Assembly: GCF_003952465.1 (NCBI RefSeq)
Contig: NZ_CP034448.1
Coordinates: 6,177,001-6,241,000 of the forward strand
Direction: 5' to 3'
DNA from: Mesorhizobium sp. M1B.F.Ca.ET.045.04.1.1
GTDB taxonomy: Bacteria; Pseudomonadota; Alphaproteobacteria; Rhizobiales; Rhizobiaceae
Length of the DNA stretch: 64,000 nt
Positions within the stretch are counted from its first letter, which is position 1; every line of letters starts with the position of its first letter. Under the pieces are notes generated by a model. It was not told where the DNA came from. It ran no database searches and saw only the letters and a program-made list of their open reading frames with translations. This document shows positions 17,206-25,379 of the stretch, in pieces. The position numbers were made by a program, and so were the translations under genes.

Positions 17206-17736
17206 ATGAATACTCTTGGCGACAGGATCCGCATCCATACCGGCGACATCACCAGGCTCGCGGTCGATGCCATCGTCAATGCCGCCAATTCCTCGCTGCT
17301 CGGCGGCGGCGGCGTCGACGGCGCCATTCACCGCGCCGCCGGCCCGGAGCTCGTTGCCGAATGCCGCATGCTTCATGGCTGCAAGACCGGCGATGCCAAG
17401 CTGACCAAAGGCTATCGCCTGCCGGCGCGCTACGTCATCCACACGGTCGGGCCGGTCTGGCAAGGCGGCGGCAAGGGCGAGGCCGAGCTGCTTGCCTCCT
17501 GCTATCGCCGCTCGCTCGAAATCGCCCGCGACCATGACTGTCGCACGATCGCCTTTCCGGCGATTTCAACCGGCATTTATCGCTATCCGAAGGACGAGGC
17601 GACAAGGATTGCCGTCGGCACCGTAAGCGACTTCCTGAAACAAAACACATTGCCCAAGGCCGTTACTTTCTGCTGCTTCGACGAGCCGACGGCGGAACTA
17701 TACCGGTGGGCCGTTGCTGCTCTTTGGGAAGGCTGA
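17206..17736 (+). CDS. Macro-domain O-acyl-ADP-ribose deacylase (YmdB-type)
   Basis: 176 residues, a complete stand-alone macro domain. IVNAANSSLLGGGGVDGAIH carries the conserved Asn and Asp used by YmdB/MacroD-type hydrolases, and AFPAISTGIYRYP forms the phosphate loop. It would hydrolyse O-acetyl-ADP-ribose or remove ADP-ribose from proteins. It starts two bases after the carboxylase beta stop codon and is therefore translated in the leucine-degradation operon. That location suggests it clears O-acyl-ADP-ribose formed by sirtuin removal of leucine-derived acyl groups, which is inference. Confidence 0.92.
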   Translation: MNTLGDRIRIHTGDITRLAVDAIVNAANSSLLGGGGVDGAIHRAAGPELVAECRMLHGCKTGDAKLTKGYRLPARYVIHTVGPVWQGGGKGEAELLASCYRRSLEIARDHDCRTIAFPAISTGIYRYPKDEATRIAVGTVSDFLKQNTLPKAVTFCCFDEPTAELYRWAVAALWEG

Positions 17737-17855
17737 ACTTATGGATCAACAGATTCCTCAGTGCAGGCAAAGGCGGATTATGTCCGGATGGCTAGCACCG
17801 GTGAAAAATATTCGTTACTGCTCATCCTGCATTTTCCAAAGGGGATGGGGTGAAA

Positions 17856-18233
17856 ATGAAACTGGAATATTCACGGAAGGCCGTCGCTTCGATACTTGCA
17901 GGATTGCTTATGCTCGCCGTGCCTGGTGCCGGCTCAGCGGAATCGCTGGCGGGCAAGATCGGCGACAAGCGGTTTGCTCCGACTCTCTCGCTCGATCCGA
18001 AGGAAACCTGCTACAAATCCTACCTCGCCTATATCGCGGCGAGCGGCCATTCGGCCTACGCCACGACGTTCTATTCGCGCGTCGTCGATCTGCACATTTT
18101 CTGCAGCGTGAAGCTGAACGCGCCGTCGCAGAAGGCCGCAGAGGATATTGCGTTGCGTACCTGCCAGACCGGCTTCGCCAGGTGGAAGGTCAAGACCGCG
18201 AGCGGCGGCTGTGCGATAGCGGCGTCAAAATAG
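17856..18233 (+). CDS. Small secreted protein of unknown function
   Basis: 125 residues with a signal peptide (AVASILAGLLMLAVPGAGSAES) and four cysteines in the mature part, likely forming disulfides in the periplasm (KETCYKSYLAY, HIFCSVKL, LRTCQTGFARW, SGGCAIAAS). I do not recognise the family. ATG 17856 follows a GGGGATGGGGTG stretch; a GTG two codons upstream is an alternative. It sits between the macro-domain gene and liuD in the same direction, about 50 bases before liuD. Confidence 0.65.
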   Translation: MKLEYSRKAVASILAGLLMLAVPGAGSAESLAGKIGDKRFAPTLSLDPKETCYKSYLAYIAASGHSAYATTFYSRVVDLHIFCSVKLNAPSQKAAEDIALRTCQTGFARWKVKTASGGCAIAASK

Positions 18234-18282
18234 GCCGGCGCATCTCGGACTGGCGCCGCCCGAAGACAAAACGGGAGGCTCC

Positions 18283-20244
18283 ATGTTCGGCAAGATCCTG
18301 ATCGCCAATCGCGGCGAGATCGCCTGTCGCGTCATCCGCACCGCGCGCAAGCTGGGCGTGCGGACCGTCGCGGTCTATTCGGATGCCGACGTCCGCGCTT
18401 TGCATGTCGAGATGGCCGACGAGGCGGTGCATATCGGCCCCTCACCCGTCGGAGAAAGCTATCTGCGCGGCGACAAGATCATTGCCGCAGCACTCGCCAC
18501 CGGCGCGCAAGCGATCCATCCCGGCTACGGATTCTTGTCGGAAAACCCCGACTTCGTCGACCAGGTGACGGCGGCCGGTCTCGTCTTCATCGGCCCGTCC
18601 GCCGCCTCGATCCGCGCCATGGGGCTGAAGGACGCCGCCAAGCGGCTGATGGAAAAGGCCGGCGTGCCGGTGGTGCCAGGCTATCACGGCGAAGCGCAGG
18701 AAATCGTGCTGCTCGCCTCCAAGGCGCGCGAGATCGGCTACCCCGTTCTGATCAAGGCGCGCGCCGGCGGCGGCGGCAAGGGCATGCGGCGCGTCGACCA
18801 TCCGGACGATTTCTCCGAAGCGCTGTCCGGAGCGCGGCGCGAGGCCAAGGCCGCCTTTGGCGACGACCGCGTGCTTGTGGAAAAATACGTCGACAAGCCG
18901 CGCCATATCGAAGTCCAGGTGTTCGGCGACAATTTCGGCAATGCCGTGCATCTTTACGAACGCGACTGTTCGGCGCAGCGCCGCCACCAGAAGGTGATCG
19001 AGGAGGCGCCCGCCCCCGGCATGACGCCGGCGCTGCGCAAGGCGATGACCGAAGCGGCGGTGAAGGCGGCCAAGGCCATCAATTATTCGGGCGCCGGCAC
19101 GATCGAATTCATTGTCGATGCCTCCGGGGGGCTCAAGCCCGACCGCTTCTGGTTCATGGAAATGAACACGCGGCTGCAGGTCGAGCATCCCGTCACCGAG
19201 ATGGTAACCGGCGTCGATCTGGTCGAGTGGCAGCTGCGTGTCGCCTCCGGCGAGAAACTGCCGAAGACACAGGGCGAGATCGCGCTTGCCGGCCATGCCT
19301 TCGAGGCGCGCATCTATGCCGAGGACGCATCGAAAGGCTTCCTGCCTGCCACGGGCACGCTGTATCATCTCCAATTCCCCGACGCACCGCCCCAAGGCGC
19401 CGCCATGCGCATCGAAACCGGCGTGCGGGCCGGGGATGCGATCTCGCCCTTCTACGACCCGATGATCGCCAAGCTGGTGGTGCATGCCAAGGACAGGACC
19501 ACGGCGCTTGGCGCGCTGCACGACGCTCTCGCCCGCACGGAAGTTGCCGGCTCGACGGTCAACACGGCCTTCCTTGCGGCACTCGCCGCCGACGCCGATT
19601 TCGCGGCGGGCGATGTCGACACCGGCCTGATCGGCCGGCATCAGGACGCTCTTGTCGCTGTTGCCGCGCCAAGCGATGAGGCAATCGCGGCGGCGGCGCT
19701 GGCGGCGACCGACGCCGGCGCGCCGGGTCGGGCCGCCGATCCGTGGTCCTCGCTCGCCGGTTATGCGCATTTCCACACGCTGGCGCGCCGCACCCGGCTG
19801 CGTTTCGGTGAGGAGAACATACTGGCGCGGGTCTCGGCGCGGCCGGACGGCCGCTTCCAGGTGGCGCTGGAAGCGCCGCATGACGCGATCAACTCGCATG
19901 ATCTCAGAAATTTGCTGCGCACCGCCCGCTGGCCGGGCCATGTCACCGTGTTCGAAGGCGCGGTCGGCTATACGTTCGCGGTTCCCGATCCGCTCGCCAA
20001 GGCGGATGAGGCTGCAGCCGCCACGGGAAGCCTGCGCGCCCCCATGCCGGGCCTGGTCAAGCTGGTGCGCGCGGCAGCGGGCGATGTCGTCATCAAAGGG
20101 CAGCCGCTGTTGATCCTCGAGGCGATGAAGATGGAGCACACCATCGCCGCACCGCATGACGGGGTGATCGCCGAGATCGCGACCGAAGGCGCGCAGGTGA
20201 GCGACGGCACGGTGCTGGTGCGGTTCGAGGACGGCCAGGGCTAG
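18283..20244 (+). CDS. liuD: Methylcrotonyl-CoA carboxylase, biotin (alpha) subunit
   Basis: 653 residues: biotin carboxylase N-domain (FGKILIANRGEIACRVIRTA), ATP-grasp domain (KARAGGGGKGMRRV, then EMNTRLQVEHPVTEMVTG), carboxylase C-domain, a linking domain and a C-terminal biotinyl domain with the acceptor Lys616 in EAMKMEH. It uses ATP and bicarbonate to charge biotin for the beta subunit at 15596. A GGGAGG ribosome site precedes ATG 18283. The TAG stop is the first part of a family-A repeat (TAGAGCAGTTC). HMG-CoA lyase and methylglutaconyl-CoA hydratase genes are not nearby. Confidence 0.95.
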   Translation: MFGKILIANRGEIACRVIRTARKLGVRTVAVYSDADVRALHVEMADEAVHIGPSPVGESYLRGDKIIAAALATGAQAIHPGYGFLSENPDFVDQVTAAGLVFIGPSAASIRAMGLKDAAKRLMEKAGVPVVPGYHGEAQEIVLLASKAREIGYPVLIKARAGGGGKGMRRVDHPDDFSEALSGARREAKAAFGDDRVLVEKYVDKPRHIEVQVFGDNFGNAVHLYERDCSAQRRHQKVIEEAPAPGMTPALRKAMTEAAVKAAKAINYSGAGTIEFIVDASGGLKPDRFWFMEMNTRLQVEHPVTEMVTGVDLVEWQLRVASGEKLPKTQGEIALAGHAFEARIYAEDASKGFLPATGTLYHLQFPDAPPQGAAMRIETGVRAGDAISPFYDPMIAKLVVHAKDRTTALGALHDALARTEVAGSTVNTAFLAALAADADFAAGDVDTGLIGRHQDALVAVAAPSDEAIAAAALAATDAGAPGRAADPWSSLAGYAHFHTLARRTRLRFGEENILARVSARPDGRFQVALEAPHDAINSHDLRNLLRTARWPGHVTVFEGAVGYTFAVPDPLAKADEAAAATGSLRAPMPGLVKLVRAAAGDVVIKGQPLLILEAMKMEHTIAAPHDGVIAEIATEGAQVSDGTVLVRFEDGQG

Positions 20245-20342
20245 AGCAGTTCACCGTTTCACGGAAACGGCGAACTGCTCTAACTATTTGTTTCTACGCA
20301 ATTCCGGACGGAAAACCGCTACACACTTTTCCTGGAATTTGC
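20244..20342. repeat. Two-hairpin composite repeat, family A, after liuD
   Basis: Hairpin 1 (20244-20280) has perfect outer arms GAGCAGTTC / GAACTGCTC and inner CCGTTTC / GAAACGG. A linker TAACTATTTGTTTCTAC follows, then hairpin 2 (20298-20342) GCAATTCC...GGAATTTGC around AAAACCG and CACTTTT. The element begins at the last base of the liuD stop codon. Confidence 0.8.
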
Positions 20343-20349
20343 TCTAACG

Positions 20350-20377
20350 AAAATGGCCGGGACGAGCCCGGCCATTT
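20350..20377 (-). terminator. Terminator of the binding-protein gene
   Basis: AAATGGCCGGG and CCCGGCCATTT form an 11-bp stem with a five-base loop, ending in TTTTCG on the minus strand, 20 bases after the stop codon of the gene at 20397. Confidence 0.75.
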
Positions 20378-20396
20378 CCATTTGTTCTGCAGAGGA

Positions 20397-21518
20397 TTAC
20401 GGCTTGATCGGCGCGTATTTGCCGTCGTGCCACTGGTTGATGTCGTAGCTGGCGTTCTTCAGGTCGCCCTTCTCGTCGAAGATGACGTCGCCGACCACGG
20501 TGCTGATCGGCTTGCCGTCCTTCAGCGCCTCGGCGACCTTGGCCGGATCGTCGGTGCCGGCGCGCTTGACGCCTTCGGCAACCGCCTGGATCACGGCATA
20601 GGAGAACAGCGTGAAGCCTTCCGGGGTGAAGCCGCCGGCCTTGATCTTGGCCACTGCGTCCTTGGCTTCCGGCTTCGCCTGCGGATCCGACGGGAAGACG
20701 AACATGGTGCCTTCTCCGGCCGGGCCGGCGACCTGCCAGAATTCCGGCGTGGCGATCGAGTCCGGCATGATCAGCTGGAACTTGACGTTCTGCTCGGCAG
20801 CCTGGCGCAGGATGAGGCCGGCCTCGGGGTGATAGCCGCCGAAATAGACGACGTCGGCCTTGAGCGCCTTCAGCTTGGTGACCAGAGCCGAATAATCCTT
20901 CTCGCCGGCGTTGATGCCTTCATAGTCGACTTCCTTCAGACCACCGGCGTTCATCGTCGCCTTGACCACATCGGCAACGCCCTGACCGTAGGCGCTCTTG
21001 TCGTGCAGGACCACAACGTTCTTGCCGGCATATTTCTTGGCGATCCACGGACCGATGAAAGCGCCTTGCGCGTCGTCGCGCGTGTAGAGGCGCATGATCG
21101 TCGGCCAGCCGGACTTCGCCGCCGCGTCGGTCAGCACCGGGTTGGATGAGGCCGGGCTCATCATCAGCGTGCCGGATTCGGCATAGACAGCGGAAGCCGG
21201 AATGCTCGAACCCGAGCAGGCATGGCCGTCGACGAACTTGACGCCGTTGGCGACGATGCGGTTGGCGACCGAAACCGCCTGCTTCGGATCGCACTGATCG
21301 TCCTCGACGTCGAGCTTGATCTGGGAGCCGTTGACGCCGCCGGCAGCGTTGATGGCGTCGGCGGCAGCCTGCGCGCCCTGCTTGAACTGGTCGCCGATCG
21401 TGGCGAGCTGACCGGTCATCGGGCCGACCACCGAGATGGTGATGTCGTCGGCGAAAGCGACCGATGCGCTCATCATCAGGCCCAATGCGGCCGCGCTCAA
21501 AATACCCAATCTTTTCAT
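20397..21518 (-). CDS. Branched-chain amino-acid ABC transporter substrate-binding protein (LivK-like)
   Basis: 373 residues. The signal peptide MKRLGILSAAALGLMMSASV is cleaved after AFA, and the mature protein is a type I periplasmic binding protein: ITISVVGPMTGQLATIGDQ, ADAINAAGGVNG, VEDDQCDPKQAVSVANRI, and GHACSGSSIPASAVYAESG at the ligand cleft. The start at 21518 is set by the signal peptide and a GGAGG site about twelve bases upstream. No permease or ATPase genes are adjacent, so it must use a transporter encoded elsewhere, typical for the many orphan LivK proteins of rhizobia. Its position next to leucine-catabolism genes fits a branched-chain amino-acid ligand. Confidence 0.92.
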   Translation of the reverse strand: MKRLGILSAAALGLMMSASVAFADDITISVVGPMTGQLATIGDQFKQGAQAAADAINAAGGVNGSQIKLDVEDDQCDPKQAVSVANRIVANGVKFVDGHACSGSSIPASAVYAESGTLMMSPASSNPVLTDAAAKSGWPTIMRLYTRDDAQGAFIGPWIAKKYAGKNVVVLHDKSAYGQGVADVVKATMNAGGLKEVDYEGINAGEKDYSALVTKLKALKADVVYFGGYHPEAGLILRQAAEQNVKFQLIMPDSIATPEFWQVAGPAGEGTMFVFPSDPQAKPEAKDAVAKIKAGGFTPEGFTLFSYAVIQAVAEGVKRAGTDDPAKVAEALKDGKPISTVVGDVIFDEKGDLKNASYDINQWHDGKYAPIKP

Positions 21519-21697
21519 GGCAATAGAACTCCTCCACTTGCGCGCGGCCGTGCCGGCCGCGCTCGTTCCTGAGAGCCGGGACAATTCCACCCTTCGCCGG
21601 AACTGTCGAGAGGACAATACATACCGCTTTGGTTCATTTCGGCGAGCATTTCTTGGGCCACGCCACCGCGAAAGCAACACCGCGGATGCCGTAGAAT

Positions 21698-21742
21698 GCA
21701 AAAGCCGCGCCGGCCTTGTCCCGGCCGGTCGCGGCTTTTGCA
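21698..21742. terminator. Strong bidirectional hairpin in a gene-free stretch
   Basis: TGCAAAAGCCGCG / CGCGGCTTTTGCA with an inner GGCC/GGCC pair forms a ~19-bp stem with A- and T-runs inside the arms. It looks like a terminator, but no gene end lies within 170 bases on either strand. It may be a repeat unit; otherwise 21519-21956 contains only the 21803-21845 repeat. Confidence 0.55.
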
Positions 21743-21802
21743 GTCGAGCTTCCCCGGCGCCCCCGCGCCTGAACCCGCTCGCTTCCCTGTTCCTTGTTGG
21801 AC

Positions 21803-21845
21803 CACGATCTTTTCTGAAAACCGGATTCCACTTTTCAGGATCGTG
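21803..21845. repeat. Palindromic repeat, family A
   Basis: Arms CACGATC...GATCGTG enclose CTGAAAACCGG and CCACTTTTCAG; same core as the other family-A copies with a third set of arms. Confidence 0.75.
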
Positions 21846-21956
21846 ATCTGGTGCGCGGCTGGGCATTGTTTGCCTGCCACGTTCTTGCTCTTTTTTGACC
21901 GACCGTCTTTATCGCGGCCTTGTCCCTGAAGACTTCCAAGCGCCAGGCGCGCAAGA

Positions 21957-22223
21957 TCAGTGCATCGTCATCCATTCGCGCGCTTCACGCAGCGCCTTGG
22001 CGATATCAGCCTTCGACATCGTGGCGGAGAGTTCCGAGCGCAGTTCGGCGGCGCGGGACGAACCCTTGATCGCGGCGATGTTGAACCATTTGTGGGCGGC
22101 AACGACGTCGGTCTCGCAATCGCGGCCGGTCGCATACATCATGCCCAGTTCGAAAAGAATGTCGGCCTGGGCAGTTGCCCCCATGGCGCCGAAGCCGGCT
22201 TCAAGCATTTCAAAACGTGCCAT
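21957..22223 (-). CDS. Small Sel1/TPR-like repeat protein
   Basis: 88 residues with about one and a half Sel1-type helical repeats: ADILFELGMMYATGRDCETD, VVAAHKWFNIAAIKGSSRA, then AAELRSELSATMSKADIAKA. No signal peptide, so cytoplasmic. A GGGG ribosome site precedes ATG 22223. Short one-repeat Sel1 proteins of this kind are widespread in rhizobia; function unknown, probably a protein-interaction adaptor. Confidence 0.8.
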   Translation of the reverse strand: MARFEMLEAGFGAMGATAQADILFELGMMYATGRDCETDVVAAHKWFNIAAIKGSSRAAELRSELSATMSKADIAKALREAREWMTMH

Positions 22224-22594
22224 TTCAATCCCCTGTCTGGCTCCCGAGAGCTGCCTCCTTCTGCCCCTTGATGTCCCTTGGGGCGGGCCGCTCTTTCGAT
22301 GCTTTCGAGGATGAAGCCTGGCCTTGAATCCGTCGTTAAATGGCGTGCTTAATTTGAAGAAAACAAAGATAAAACAAGAGGTAAACGCGAAAAACTGTTA
22401 AGCATAGGAACCCAGCAATTCAGCCGATTTGCGCTAAATTCGACGAAAATTTCGGGCGCTTGAATCAAGACTTCGCTAACCACGGAAACCGAAGCCTTTT
22501 CCGCCGATCGTTCATTTTCAGTGAGCCGCACCGCCAAAATCCTCGCAACCTTCCGTGGCGGCACCGCTTTCGTTTTGGCGGCGGCTGGATTAGC
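22224..22594. other. AT-rich intergenic region, no gene seen
   Basis: A 370-base stretch with long AT-rich parts (for example around 22350-22470) between the Sel1-like gene and the DUF2147 gene, which point away from each other. It should hold both promoters, but I cannot fix -10 or -35 boxes with confidence. Confidence 0.4.
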
Positions 22595-22608
22595 TTACGT
22601 TTGCGTAA
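22595..22608. promoter_or_regulatory. TTACG-N4-CGTAA palindrome upstream of DUF2147 gene
   Basis: TTACGTTTGCGTAA, a symmetric site 55 bases before the start of the gene at 22663. The size fits a dimeric activator or repressor of MerR or similar type; the regulator is unknown. Confidence 0.4.
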
Positions 22609-22662
22609 AGGGACGGAGAGGCGGAGCGAGTCCCGCCGGAATCTGTAGGGAGGAGGACAAAT

Positions 22663-23004
22663 ATGCTTCGAAAAGTGAGCCTGGCCCTGGCGGCCACCTT
22701 GATCGTGGCCAGCGCCGCATGGGCCGACCCGATCGAGGGCAATTGGAAGACGCAAGCCGGCTCGACGGCGGCGATCGCCGGTAGCGACACGTTCTCGATC
22801 ACGCTGAAGTCCGGTAAGTATTCCGGCAAGACGATCGGCTCCTTCAAGGCGGCCGGTGACAACAAGTATACCGGCACCATAACCGACCCGGAAACCGACA
22901 AGACCTATTCCGGCAAGGCGACGCTGTCCGGCGCCTCGCTCAAGATGAGCGGCTGCGTGCTGGGCGGGCTGATCTGCAAGAGCCAGACCTGGCACAAGCT
23001 CTGA
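22663..23004 (+). CDS. DUF2147-family secreted protein
   Basis: 113 residues. The signal peptide ends at AAWA, followed by DPIEGNWKTQAGS, TIGSFKAAGDNKYTGTITDP, and SLKMSGCVLGGLICKSQTW, the DUF2147 pattern with its pair of C-terminal cysteines and Trp. Such proteins are small periplasmic beta-sandwich proteins of unknown function. GGGAGGAGGAC precedes the ATG and a terminator follows at 23027, so this is a single-gene unit. Confidence 0.88.
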   Translation: MLRKVSLALAATLIVASAAWADPIEGNWKTQAGSTAAIAGSDTFSITLKSGKYSGKTIGSFKAAGDNKYTGTITDPETDKTYSGKATLSGASLKMSGCVLGGLICKSQTWHKL

Positions 23005-23026
23005 TCGCTGTTCAAATGACGATGTG

Positions 23027-23058
23027 AAACGGGGCCCGTGCGGCCCCGTTTTCTTTTC
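23027..23058 (+). terminator. Rho-independent terminator after DUF2147 gene
   Basis: AAACGGGGCC / GGCCCCGTTT stem with a five-base loop, followed by TCTTTT, 23 bases after the stop codon. Confidence 0.92.
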
Positions 23059-23210
23059 GAGCCTGTTCCGAGGGCGCGTTGTCGGGCGCGGCAATTCCCG
23101 GCGCCTGGCCGGCCAGCGCGCATCAATCAATTTGAACCGTAGATGAATACCGGTCTCAGAACCGGTTCAGAGGCATTCGGGCATTCTCCTCACCATTGAA
23201 GGAGAGAGAA

Positions 23211-23363
23211 ATGCTTGTCCGCCGCTTCACCATCGTCTGCCTGCTGATGAGCCTGTTCGGCATGGTCTTCGCCATCCTGGTGGCCGAAGCCGGCCGTCCC
23301 GCCCGCTCATCGGGGATGGCCGATACCTGCCGGCTGGACTGCATGAACCATTTCGACCGCTGA
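23211..23363 (+). CDS. Small membrane or secreted peptide, hypothetical
   Basis: Fifty codons with a near-ideal ribosome site (GAAGGAGAGAGAA then ATG). The product begins MLVRRFTIVCLLMSLFGMVF, a single hydrophobic helix with positive N-terminus, then a short tail with two cysteines ending CRLDCMNHFDR. It could be an exported peptide or a one-pass membrane protein. No family recognised. The next small gene at 23396 has a similar design. Confidence 0.55.
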   Translation: MLVRRFTIVCLLMSLFGMVFAILVAEAGRPARSSGMADTCRLDCMNHFDR

Positions 23364-23395
23364 AACGACCAATACTCGAAACCGGAACGACCACC

Positions 23396-23590
23396 ATGAA
23401 CCGCATCACCACCAGCGCAATGAAGACCCTTCGGCTCCTGCCGCGGGCGATGCTCATCCTGATGCTGCTTGCCGCCCCGGTGCTGGCGGTGCCGATGATG
23501 CGCGCCGACACCGGCTCGATCATCGAGGCGCCGACGCCGAAGAAGGCAGGCATCGGCTTCGTGCTGCTGGTGAGCCTGCAGCGCGGCTGA
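23396..23590 (+). CDS. Small secreted or membrane protein, hypothetical
   Basis: 64 residues: a basic N-terminus, a hydrophobic stretch (AMLILMLLAAPVLAVPMM) resembling a signal peptide, then a short tail with a second hydrophobic segment (GIGFVLLVSLQ). It follows the 50-codon gene by 32 bases. Initiation context is weak. Unknown family. Confidence 0.4.
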   Translation: MNRITTSAMKTLRLLPRAMLILMLLAAPVLAVPMMRADTGSIIEAPTPKKAGIGFVLLVSLQRG

Positions 23591-23675
23591 CACGATCGAA
23601 GAAAAATACGCCGCAGGGCAAGCTTCGCACCCGCCTCCCCCTCCCAAGCGCTGTTCCAAATCCCTATATTGGGCC

Positions 23676-25178
23676 ATGGAAAAGCGAATCTACCCCCAAG
23701 CCATCGAATCGGTCGTCATGCCGGAGCCTTTCGGCAGGCAGAGCTTCGACGACGCCAGGAAGGCGGTCGCGGCGTTGCAGATGCTCTACGACCGCAACAC
23801 CAAATTCCTGCGCGATTCCTTCGCCAAGCTCGCCGCCGGCGGCGACGAGAGCAAGCGCTACCGCGCCTTCTATCCGCAGATCGGCGTCACCACGACCTCG
23901 TTCACCCAGATCGACTCGCGCCAGGCCTACGGCCATATGCCGACGCCCGGGCATTTCGCCACCACTATCACCCAGCCGCAGCTGTTCGAGAACTATCTCG
24001 TCGAACAGCTTCGGCTCATCATGCGCAATCACGGCGTGCAGGTGACAGTGTCGGAATCGACAACGCCGATCCCGCTGCATTTCGCCTTCCTGGAAGGCAC
24101 CTATGTCGACGGCACGGCTGCCGAGCGCATCAAGCGGCCGATCCGCGACCTGTTCGACGTGCCGGACCTCGACGGCACCGACGACCAGATCGCCAACGGC
24201 ACCTTCGAGGTGGCGTTCGGCGAGCCGAGGCCGCTGGCGCCGTTCACCGCGCAGCGCATCGATTATTCGCTGCACCGCATGACGCACTACACGGCGACCA
24301 GCCCGCAGCATTTCCAGAATTTCGTGCTGTTCACCAACTACCAGTTCTACATCGACGAGTTCGTGGCGCGGGCTCGCGACCTGATGGAGAACGGCGGTGG
24401 CGGCTATACCGAATTCGTCGAGCCGGGCAATCTGGTGACAAAGGCCGGGGCCGGCGCAGCGACCGAAGGCACACCGCCGCAACGCCTGCCGCAGATGCCG
24501 GCCTATCACCTGAAGAAGCCGGGCCATGGCGGCATCACCATGGTCAATATCGGCATCGGCCCGTCCAACGCCAAGACCATCACCGATCATATCGCGGTGC
24601 TTCGGCCACATGCATGGGTGATGCTCGGCCACTGCGCCGGGCTGCGCAACACGCAGGCGCTGGGCGACTATGTGCTGGCGCATGCCTATGTGCGCGAGGA
24701 CCATGTGCTGGACGATGACCTGCCGGTCTGGGTGCCGATCCCGCCGCTGGCCGAGATTCAGGTGGCGCTGCAAGAAGCGGTGGCCGAGGTGACCGGGCTT
24801 TCGGGTTACGACCTCAAGCGCATCATGCGCACCGGCACCGTCGCCACCATCGACAACCGCAACTGGGAACTGCGCGACCAGCGCGGCCCGGTGCAACGCC
24901 TGTCGCAGTCCCGGGCGATTGCGCTCGACATGGAATCGGCGACGATCGCCGCCAACGGCTTCCGCTTCCGCGTGCCCTACGGCACGCTGCTGTGCGTTTC
25001 CGACAAGCCGCTGCATGGCGAACTGAAGCTGCCCGGCATGGCGACCGAGTTCTATAAACGCCAGGTGGCGCAGCACCTCACCATCGGCATCAGGGCGATG
25101 GAGAAGCTGGCCGAAATGCCGATGGAGCGGCTGCATTCGCGCAAGCTCAGAAGTTTTTCAGAAACGGCCTTCCAGTAG
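23676..25178 (+). CDS. amn: AMP nucleosidase
   Basis: 500 residues. It hydrolyses AMP to adenine and ribose 5-phosphate in purine salvage. The N-terminal AMP-nucleosidase-specific domain (about 1-175) precedes a nucleoside-phosphorylase fold with GHGGITMVNIGIGPSNAKT, HAWVMLGHCAGLR and IALDMESATIAANGFRFRVP, where the Glu of DMES contacts ribose and CVSDKPLHGELKLPG is characteristic of the family. The length is the usual one. It is a single gene on the plus strand with a family-A repeat after the stop. Confidence 0.95.
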   Translation: MEKRIYPQAIESVVMPEPFGRQSFDDARKAVAALQMLYDRNTKFLRDSFAKLAAGGDESKRYRAFYPQIGVTTTSFTQIDSRQAYGHMPTPGHFATTITQPQLFENYLVEQLRLIMRNHGVQVTVSESTTPIPLHFAFLEGTYVDGTAAERIKRPIRDLFDVPDLDGTDDQIANGTFEVAFGEPRPLAPFTAQRIDYSLHRMTHYTATSPQHFQNFVLFTNYQFYIDEFVARARDLMENGGGGYTEFVEPGNLVTKAGAGAATEGTPPQRLPQMPAYHLKKPGHGGITMVNIGIGPSNAKTITDHIAVLRPHAWVMLGHCAGLRNTQALGDYVLAHAYVREDHVLDDDLPVWVPIPPLAEIQVALQEAVAEVTGLSGYDLKRIMRTGTVATIDNRNWELRDQRGPVQRLSQSRAIALDMESATIAANGFRFRVPYGTLLCVSDKPLHGELKLPGMATEFYKRQVAQHLTIGIRAMEKLAEMPMERLHSRKLRSFSETAFQ

Positions 25179-25213
25179 CCGCCACGACTGCCAGGGCCCT
25201 ATCTGGTTTTTGC

Positions 25214-25257
25214 GCAATTCCGGACGGAAAACCGCCACGCACTTTTCCTGGAATTGC
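25214..25257. repeat. Palindromic repeat, family A
   Basis: GCAATTCCGG...CCTGGAATTGC around GGAAAACCG and CACTTTTCC, nearly the same arms as 20298-20342 and 47581-47624, preceded by a T-rich linker but without hairpin 1. Confidence 0.8.
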
Positions 25258-25379
25258 TTCAACGAGGCAATTCGTCGTCTTGCTCGGGCCGCAATTTGGC
25301 CGATAAGCAGGCAGAGCGAGATGAGGTCTTATCTTGCTCCAAACAGATTGCCGGCGGCATTCGGCAGACCAAGACCGAG

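Noticed and set aside
21698..21742. Riboswitch or small RNA at the strong hairpin in the binding-protein upstream region
   Set aside because: A single simple stem with no conserved riboswitch motif; nothing links it to the gene start at 21518.
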